DNA from: Bacteroidales bacterium
GTDB lineage: Bacteria > Bacteroidota > Bacteroidia > Bacteroidales > Paludibacteraceae
Assembly: GCA_900767595.1 (NCBI GenBank)
Contig: CAAFZS010000039.1
Location: 1-9,491, forward strand
Reading direction: 5' to 3'
Length of the DNA stretch: 9,491 nt
Below, one piece after another: positions 5,052 to 9,491 of this stretch. The position numbers and the translations under genes are program-made. Positions within the stretch are counted from its first letter, which is position 1, and every line of letters starts with the position of its first letter. Below the pieces are notes generated by a model. The model was not told the origin of the DNA. It saw nothing but the letters and a program-made list of their open reading frames with translations, and made no database searches.

Positions 5052-6335
5052 TTATTTAACAATCTCACCTAAAACATTGTAATTACCACCCTCGGTAACA
5101 ATGACAATTCCTTCATTGCGAATAACCTTATTAGCAGCAGGAGCACTGTTTGCAGGAACAAAGGTCGTCTCACAACTCAAATAATTCTCACCATCCACCG
5201 TGGTAACCTTAAGCGAATAAGTACCTTGAAGGTCACCCTCTTGTTGATAATAAGCCTTGGTAGCACCCTCAAGGATAGCACCGTCTTTATACCATTGATA
5301 AGCTACATAGCGGTTGTCCATATCACGAACACCAACTACATCATCGTAAATGCTAACGATGTCGGCAGTAGCAACCTTAACAATGAAGTTGAAAGGCAGT
5401 CTTCCGGTGGAACAAACAACCTCATCCTTACCTTGATAAGTCAGCACAACTTCAGCAGAATAAGAACCGCAAGGAACCCCTGCAGGAACCTCAACCTTAA
5501 TATTACCCTCCTGTTCGGAAAGGCCAAGCTCTACATCCTCAAAACCGGCATTCTTTGCATCTTCACCATAGTAAATACTGAAGACCGTAACATTACCGGA
5601 TTCCAATTGATAAGCAGCGTACTCGATATTATCCGGGCAAACACCGGCAATATCCGACGTGTGGAAATAAGAACCGTCTTCAAACGGAGTGGGAGTAACC
5701 CAAGCGGCAATAATACCCTCGGTAGAATAAACCTCAGAAGCAGGCGTAACTTTGTAGTTCGCAGCATCTGCGCCCTTTAAAGAGAAATAAGCCTTGATGG
5801 TCTTGTGACTACCTACCGCAGCGTTATCATAGAAAGCCGTGGTAACCAGTTCAACATCATCGCCATCGATAACCTTACCTGCCGTCAAAACAGCAGGAGT
5901 GTTAACTTTAGCGTCAGCAGAATCTTTCTTAAACATCTTCTCTTCGTCGATGTCCCAGCCCGTAGTATCCACCGCCAACTCTTTCGGCTCAATGCGACCG
6001 TTTTTCACCTTAATAGTGTCATCACCCTCAGCGAAAGTGTAAGCGTCTGCATCCGAACCGGTCAGCTGCAAAACGATTTTAACTTCATGGGAATAACCCA
6101 CGTTCTTGTTATCAAAGAAGACCTCTTTTACCTCAACAGCAACATCTTCTTTTCCGGAAACCTTGTTATAAACAGTGAACGTTGTGCTCTTAGCGAGTTG
6201 AGCAACCGTAGTACCATCATACACTTTTCCGGCCACCTTGATGGAAGCATCCGAACGGAAATCAATCACCGTCTTCTCAGCCATCAGGGAAACAGAGCAG
6301 AGCAATACTGCTACAAAAGAAAATACTTTCTTCAT
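5052..6335 (-). CDS. Secreted protein with YDG and Ig-like domains and a T9SS-like tail
   Basis: Predicted 427-residue protein with signal peptide 1-19 (MKKVFSFVAVLLCSVSLMA). Residues about 32-115 form a YDG-type repeat (GKVYDGTT, FFDNKNVG, LTGSDADAYTF), and about 137-209 a second, degenerate one (FYDNAAVGSHKTI, LKGADAANYKV). Residues about 240-325 are beta-rich with two cysteines, and 345-382 are Ig-like (YQWYKDGAILEGATKAYY, GTYSLKVTTVDG). The last 26 residues (KVIRNEGIVIV ... YNVLGEIVK) resemble the short C-terminal sorting domain of type IX secretion cargo. The start is ATG 6335, where the signal peptide begins; an in-frame upstream extension encodes an AT-rich, lysine/asparagine-rich stretch and is probably not translated. 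It is first in the operon with the OmpA and glycosyltransferase genes. A surface-exposed adhesin or structural role is likely; the ligand is unknown. Confidence 0.85.
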   Translation of the reverse strand: MKKVFSFVAVLLCSVSLMAEKTVIDFRSDASIKVAGKVYDGTTVAQLAKSTTFTVYNKVSGKEDVAVEVKEVFFDNKNVGYSHEVKIVLQLTGSDADAYTFAEGDDTIKVKNGRIEPKELAVDTTGWDIDEEKMFKKDSADAKVNTPAVLTAGKVIDGDDVELVTTAFYDNAAVGSHKTIKAYFSLKGADAANYKVTPASEVYSTEGIIAAWVTPTPFEDGSYFHTSDIAGVCPDNIEYAAYQLESGNVTVFSIYYGEDAKNAGFEDVELGLSEQEGNIKVEVPAGVPCGSYSAEVVLTYQGKDEVVCSTGRLPFNFIVKVATADIVSIYDDVVGVRDMDNRYVAYQWYKDGAILEGATKAYYQQEGDLQGTYSLKVTTVDGENYLSCETTFVPANSAPAANKVIRNEGIVIVTEGGNYNVLGEIVK

Positions 6336-6451
6336 ACCTGAAAAATTTTTAATAGTTGTTTTAAAATGTTTGTTAATATTGTTATTTTTATTTGTCTTTT
6401 TGATATTTGCCCACACCTTAAAATAATATTGTGCGCACGCGAAAAATCACG

Positions 6452-6483
6452 CAAAAGTACAACTTTTTACAGAAATATGCAAA
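6452..6483 (-). promoter_or_regulatory. Bacteroidetes-type promoter of the envelope operon
   Basis: On the minus strand TTTGC (6483-6479) and TACTTTTG (6459-6452), with 20 bp between TTTG and the -7 box, matching TTTG / TAnnTTTG. Transcription would start near 6445, leaving a leader of about 110 nt before ATG 6335. The self-complementary GTGCGCAC (6431-6438) falls close to the predicted 5' end. Confidence 0.72.
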
Positions 6484-6502
6484 TTTTTTCAAAAAAAATA
6501 CG

Positions 6503-6512
6503 GCATATATGC
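6503..6512. promoter_or_regulatory. Small palindrome between the divergent promoters
   Basis: GCATATATGC is a perfect 10-bp palindrome lying between the minus-strand -33 box (6480-6483) and the plus-strand -33 region (6542-6544). It is a possible operator half-way between the two genes, for example for the AraC regulator or another dimeric protein. It is short and could be chance in AT-rich DNA. Confidence 0.3.
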
Positions 6513-6541
6513 GATTTTTTGTTAAATTGTCCCTTTTTTGC

Positions 6542-6572
6542 TTGCGAGAACGAAAAAAAATGCGTAATTTTG
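6542..6572 (+). promoter_or_regulatory. Promoter of the AraC regulator gene
   Basis: TTG (6542-6544), 20 bp, then TAATTTTG (6565-6572), fitting the Bacteroidetes consensus. The start of transcription would be near 6579, giving a short leader of about 18 nt before ATG 6597. Confidence 0.65.
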
Positions 6573-6596
6573 CACCGAATTTAAAAATCGCACATT

Positions 6597-7721
6597 ATGT
6601 CAGAATCATTTCTTGCCATCGTAATCTATGCCGTTATCCTCGGTATTATGTTAGCGACATTTATTTTGTGTGGTCTTTATCTACTGACAACTAAACATCC
6701 TATCGGGAAGCCCAATTTTGCAGTCAATCTTCCGATTCGTCGATTGGGAGGAGCTATTCTCCTTATCCTCGCCGGACTATACATCTTCTTCGGAAGGTCT
6801 ATCCCCTTCCTTCCCGAATGGGGATATAAAGATACCAGCCTATGGAACATCTATATTCAGGAAGATTCACTCCTGTTTATGATCGTCGGTTTTCCTCTTT
6901 TCTTCCTTTTCATATTTAATCTGGTGGAGAAAGTGAAGTTAGAGCATATCCTAAATATCTTCCTTCCGGTTATTGTTCCATTCGTCTTATATATCCAGTA
7001 CCTCATCACGAATAACGAGTTACTGTATTTCTGCTCACTCACTTTCTGGATATCCTATGTAATTATTATGAGCGTACTCTACATACGAAGATTAAGAGGA
7101 TACGAAAGACGGATTTTAGAACAACACTCAAATATTGACAACCGCCTGCTTTGGCGTTTCTGGTTCCCCTTCGTGATATTTGTGATAACGATGGTTGTGG
7201 GTATGCTATTAGGGTTCTATGCCGGCAACACCCATATCCTATGCGTACACATCATCCTGAACATCTGCTGCACCATCACCCTTGTTTGGAGCGTGGACAA
7301 CTTAGAAGGAAATGTCGATGAAACCGAGACTTTTATCATCGAAGAAGAAAGATTAAATGAGCTCGACGATGACACTCGGCGACGCATCGAAACCATCGGT
7401 GCTGCCCTCAAAGCGGAACTGGAAAAAGAAGAGCCATTTTACCTCAACCCCGGACTCTCCATCAATGAGCTATCTTTAATGCTCCAAACCAACCGCACCT
7501 ACTTGGGTCAATACCTCCGATTCCATAACACCAACTTCTACTCCTATGTTAACGGACTACGTATCGCCCGCGCCTGCGAACTGATGGAAGACGGAACAAA
7601 AAGAAACCTCTACGACATTGCTACCCAATGCGGATTCAGTAACACACACACCTTCCGCCGAGTGTTCGAAGAACAGAAAAAATGTCTTCCCAGCGAATGG
7701 CGCAAGGATGGGGGGGGGTAA
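6597..7721 (+). CDS. Membrane-anchored AraC-family transcription regulator
   Basis: 374-residue protein. The N-terminal two-thirds contain about seven hydrophobic helices (roughly 8-31, 50-66, 90-110, 118-138, 145-163, 188-207, 213-231). A charged helical linker follows (about 235-280), then a C-terminal AraC/XylS DNA-binding domain (about 287-370) with two helix-turn-helix units: SINELSLMLQTNRTYLGQYL at 288-307, and NLYDIATQCGFSNTHTFRRV at 347-366 with the family's typical GFSNTHTFRRVF. Bacteroidetes have many such multi-helix AraC regulators; the signal is unknown. It is transcribed divergently from the YDG-OmpA operon across 261 bp that hold both promoters, so control of that operon is plausible but unproven. 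The frame ends in a run of nine G just before TAA, so slippage would change only the last few residues. Confidence 0.9.
   Translation: MSESFLAIVIYAVILGIMLATFILCGLYLLTTKHPIGKPNFAVNLPIRRLGGAILLILAGLYIFFGRSIPFLPEWGYKDTSLWNIYIQEDSLLFMIVGFPLFFLFIFNLVEKVKLEHILNIFLPVIVPFVLYIQYLITNNELLYFCSLTFWISYVIIMSVLYIRRLRGYERRILEQHSNIDNRLLWRFWFPFVIFVITMVVGMLLGFYAGNTHILCVHIILNICCTITLVWSVDNLEGNVDETETFIIEEERLNELDDDTRRRIETIGAALKAELEKEEPFYLNPGLSINELSLMLQTNRTYLGQYLRFHNTNFYSYVNGLRIARACELMEDGTKRNLYDIATQCGFSNTHTFRRVFEEQKKCLPSEWRKDGGG
7710..7718 (+). repeat. Run of nine G at the end of the AraC gene
   Basis: Homopolymer G9 encoding the terminal glycines, immediately before the TAA at 7719-7721. One base less would add only a few codons (next stop TAA at 7729-7731); one more would add about nine codons to TAG at 7741-7743. 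The effect on the protein would be minor. Confidence 0.9.
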
Positions 7722-7722
7722 A

Positions 7723-7739
7723 TCGCTGTAAGACAGCGA
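7723..7739 (+). terminator. Hairpin right after the AraC stop codon
   Basis: TCGCTGT (7723-7729) and ACAGCGA (7733-7739) form a perfect 7-bp stem with an AAG loop, starting one base after the stop. No T-run follows, so it may be an mRNA-stabilising hairpin or weak terminator rather than a classic Rho-independent one. Confidence 0.4.
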
Positions 7740-7743
7740 ATTA

Positions 7744-7802
7744 GTGTAGAGTTGAGAGTTTAGAGTGTAGAGTAGTTTAAAGTTGAAAGTTTAGAGTTGA
7801 AA
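7744..7802. repeat. Intergenic heptanucleotide array running into the cca start
   Basis: Plus-strand units: GTGTAGA, GTTGAGA, GTTTAGA, GTGTAGA (7744-7771), a GTA spacer, then GTTTAAA, GTTGAAA, GTTTAGA, GTTGAAA (7775-7802) and a partial GTTGATT. This is the same unit family and orientation as the array inside the glycosyltransferase 5 kb away. It fills nearly all of the AraC-cca gap, and the last full unit contains the TTG used as start codon. Confidence 0.93.
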
Positions 7803-9197
7803 GTTGATTTTAAGGAAATAGAAAGTAAGACGCTGCACCTTATCGGGGAAGAAGCGGATAAATTAGGACTCGAGTGCTATGTGATTGGCGGTTGGGTGCG
7901 CGATTTATTTCTCCATCGCGAAAGCAAAGACATCGACATCGTTGCCGTCGGTCCCGGCATCACCTTAGCCGAGAAAGTGGCAGAACGATTAGGCAAAGGC
8001 ACCCACCTGAGTGTCTTCAAGACCTACGGCACCGCCCAAGTCAAAAAACGCGACATCGAACTCGAGTTCGTGGGTGCACGCAAAGAGAGTTATCATCGCG
8101 AAAGCCGTAACCCCATCGTCGAGGATGGCACACTTGAAGAAGATCAAAACCGGCGCGACTTTACCATCAACGCCCTCGCCATCTGTCTCAACCATGACCG
8201 CTATGGCGAGCTATTAGACCCTTTCCACGGCATACAAGACCTCAATGCCGGTATCATCCGTACCCCCCTCGACCCCGACATCACTTTTTCTGACGACCCG
8301 TTACGCATGATGCGCGCTGTTCGGTTCGCCACCCAGCTGAACTTCCAACTGAATATCACCACCTTCGAAGCCATTCAACGCAATCGCGAACGTATCGAGA
8401 TCATCACCAAAGAACGCATTGCCGACGAACTCAATAAGATCATGCTCTCAAACAAACCCTCCATCGGTTGGTTACTACTTGACAAAACAGGATTACTTCC
8501 CCTTATCTTCCCTGAGATGGCTGCCCTCAAAGGCGTAGAAACCAAAGACGGACGCGGACATAAAGATGTGTTCTTACACACCCTTAAGGTGCTCGACAAT
8601 ATAGCCTCACAAACAGACAACCTTTGGCTCCGTTGGGCTGCCCTACTCCACGACATAGGCAAACCTCGCTCTAAAGCCTGGGACCCCCAAGGCGGATGGA
8701 CCTTCCGTAACCACAACTACCTGGGAGCAAAAATGATTCCGGGGATATTCAAACGGATGAAACTGCCTCTCAACGAAAAGATGGAGTATGTCAAGAAACT
8801 CGTGGACCTGCACATGCGCCCCATCAACCTCATCGAGGATATCGTAACCGACTCCGCTGTTAGAAGACTGCTCTTCGAGGCAGGCAACGATATTGATGAC
8901 CTAATGCTGCTCTGCGATGCCGACATCACCTCTCGTAACGAGGAAAAAGTGCAACGGTTCCACAAAAACTACGAACTCGTTCGACAAAAAATGGTCGAAC
9001 TGGAAGAACGCGACCGTATCCGTAACTTCCAACCTCCCGTAGACGGACTGGAAATCATGGAACTGCTCCACTTGGAGCCCTGCGCGCTCGTAGGCGAACT
9101 CAAAAGCAAAATTAAAGACGCTATCCTTGACGGCACCATCCCCAATGACCACGATGCCGCCAAAGCATATCTGCTATCTTTGGTAAATGGAAAATAA
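7797..9197 (+). CDS. cca: CCA-adding tRNA nucleotidyltransferase with HD domain
   Basis: 466-residue protein that would add or repair the 3' CCA of tRNAs using CTP and ATP. The class II polymerase-beta-type head is intact: GGWVRD at 31-36, metal-binding D45 and D47 in KDIDIVAVG, FVGARKESY at 91-99, nucleotide-selecting RRDFTINAL at 119-127, DPFHGIQDL at 141-149, DDPLRMMRAVRFA at 166-178, and KERIADEL at 206-213. Behind it lies an HD domain with H255, H261 and LHDIGKP (H275, D276), which may give phosphohydrolase activity. It matches Bacteroidales enzymes along its whole length. No ATG is available: an in-frame TAG lies at 7773-7775 and the next in-frame ATG is deep inside the gene (codon 171), so TTG 7797 is the only sensible start, and it falls inside the last heptamer repeat. 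No promoter or Shine-Dalgarno is evident; it may be read through from the AraC gene 75 bp upstream. Confidence 0.95.
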   Translation: MKVDFKEIESKTLHLIGEEADKLGLECYVIGGWVRDLFLHRESKDIDIVAVGPGITLAEKVAERLGKGTHLSVFKTYGTAQVKKRDIELEFVGARKESYHRESRNPIVEDGTLEEDQNRRDFTINALAICLNHDRYGELLDPFHGIQDLNAGIIRTPLDPDITFSDDPLRMMRAVRFATQLNFQLNITTFEAIQRNRERIEIITKERIADELNKIMLSNKPSIGWLLLDKTGLLPLIFPEMAALKGVETKDGRGHKDVFLHTLKVLDNIASQTDNLWLRWAALLHDIGKPRSKAWDPQGGWTFRNHNYLGAKMIPGIFKRMKLPLNEKMEYVKKLVDLHMRPINLIEDIVTDSAVRRLLFEAGNDIDDLMLLCDADITSRNEEKVQRFHKNYELVRQKMVELEERDRIRNFQPPVDGLEIMELLHLEPCALVGELKSKIKDAILDGTIPNDHDAAKAYLLSLVNGK

Positions 9198-9221
9198 GCA
9201 ACGATTCTTCTCCCGCTCGTC

Positions 9222-9251
9222 GGGGCATTCTTGTGCCCCTTGCCGCGGGGC
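9222..9251 (+). terminator. Overlapping hairpins after cca, possible terminator
   Basis: GGGGCA (9222-9227) pairs with TGCCCC (9234-9239) around TTCTTG. Alternatively GCCCC (9235-9239) pairs with GGGGC (9247-9251). The two stems share bases and exclude each other. A pyrimidine-rich stretch follows from 9252 and T-runs from about 9270. It begins about 25 bp past the cca stop, so a terminator is reasonable, though the T-run is distant. Confidence 0.35.
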
Positions 9252-9261
9252 GCTCCCTTCC

Positions 9262-9289
9262 GCTTCTCGTTTCTAGTTTCTTGTTTCTT
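9262..9289. repeat. Third heptanucleotide array
   Basis: Plus-strand units GCTTCTC, GTTTCTA, GTTTCTT, GTTTCTT. The 7-bp period equals that of the arrays at 2704-2775 and 7744-7802, but the unit differs. It lies between the hairpins after cca and the structured element at 9298. Confidence 0.75.
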
Positions 9290-9297
9290 TGTTTTTA

Positions 9298-9457
9298 GGG
9301 ACAGCCTTTTTTACGTGCGCGCAGATAGCAGTCCCTCGGAAACCGACGCCCCCATGGCGTCGCCCCTCCAACCCCCACCGACCCATCGGCGGGGACACAA
9401 CTGTTTCTACGGGACTCTATCGTGCTCCTTGACCGCCGTTCCGGCGCTGGCTGTCCC
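9298..9457. other. GC-rich folded element with 9-bp terminal inverted repeats
   Basis: The 160-bp segment is about 65% G+C by my count, well above its surroundings. GGGACAGCC (9298-9306) at one end is the exact reverse complement of GGCTGTCCC (9449-9457) at the other. Inside, GCGC/GATAG/AGTCCC (9319-9335, with single-base bulges at 9323 and 9329) pairs with GGGACT/CTATC/GTGC (9411-9425). Within that, CGACGCC/GGCGTCG (9344-9362) and CCCCACCGA/TCGGCGGGG (9373-9394, one mismatch) form hairpins, and CGCCG/CGGCG (9434-9446) forms another. No transposase, convincing open frame or clear target-site duplication is seen. It could be a MITE-like interspersed repeat or a structured RNA; I cannot tell which strand would be transcribed. 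Confidence 0.6.
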
Positions 9458-9491
9458 ATGTTTGCCTGCCTTCATCCGTGCTTCTGTAACG

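Noticed and set aside
5226..6341. Plus-strand open frames over the YDG gene
   Set aside because: Antisense shadows of a gene with clear domains; no start signals or family resemblance.
9298..9457. Insertion sequence
   Set aside because: Only 160 bp, no transposase frame, and the flanking bases do not form a convincing target duplication.
9417..9480. Short minus-strand frame beginning MKAGKHGTA in the right-hand GC-rich region
   Set aside because: It has only about 22 codons, overlaps the stems of the folded element and shows no ribosome-binding site, so it is probably a by-product of the repeat.

Overview
The window looks like chromosomal DNA of a member of the Bacteroidales (phylum Bacteroidota). 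The evidence is Bacteroidetes-type promoters (TTTG or TTG, about 20 bp, then TAnnTTTG), a seven-helix membrane AraC regulator, an OmpA-type barrel protein, secreted YDG/Ig-like and InlB B-repeat proteins (one with a tail resembling a type IX secretion signal), and a CCA-adding tRNA nucleotidyltransferase very close to Bacteroides/Porphyromonas versions. Genus and family cannot be fixed by eye.

Layout, left to right. (1) Positions 1-738, minus strand: the N-terminal 246 codons of a secreted InlB B-repeat surface protein that runs off the left edge. (2) 767-1828, minus: a DUF1016/YhcG-type PDDEXK nuclease whose variable linker contains a perfect 27-bp palindrome. (3) 1829-2332, no intact large gene: a hairpin next to the nuclease start, a 50-codon remnant of a second InlB-type surface gene (signal peptide only, nearly identical in DNA to parts of the 5' end at 654-745), a leader hairpin, a convincing minus-strand promoter and a weak terminator for the next operon. 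(4) 2333-6335, minus: a three-gene operon, YDG/Ig-like secreted protein, then OmpA-family protein with a helical repeat linker, then MurG-like glycosyltransferase starting with GTG in a 4-bp overlap with the OmpA stop. The glycosyltransferase carries three different short tandem-repeat arrays (16-bp, 7-bp, 8-bp units) that keep the reading frame open. (5) 6336-6596: a divergent promoter region with one clear promoter on each strand. (6) 6597-7721, plus: membrane-anchored AraC-family regulator ending in a run of nine G. (7) 7744-7802: a heptanucleotide array of the same family as the one in the glycosyltransferase; its last unit supplies the apparent TTG start of the plus-strand cca gene (7797-9197). 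(8) 9198-9491: a possible terminator, another heptamer array, and a GC-rich 160-bp element bounded by 9-bp inverted repeats and able to fold into nested hairpins.

The envelope operon and the divergent AraC regulator may be a regulated unit (inference from position only). The most unusual themes are repeats of 7, 8 and 16 bp, none a multiple of 3, growing into genes and gene starts; the nuclease gene lying between two related surface-gene 5' ends; and the folded element at the right edge. I found no tRNA or rRNA gene, CRISPR array or recognisable transposase.
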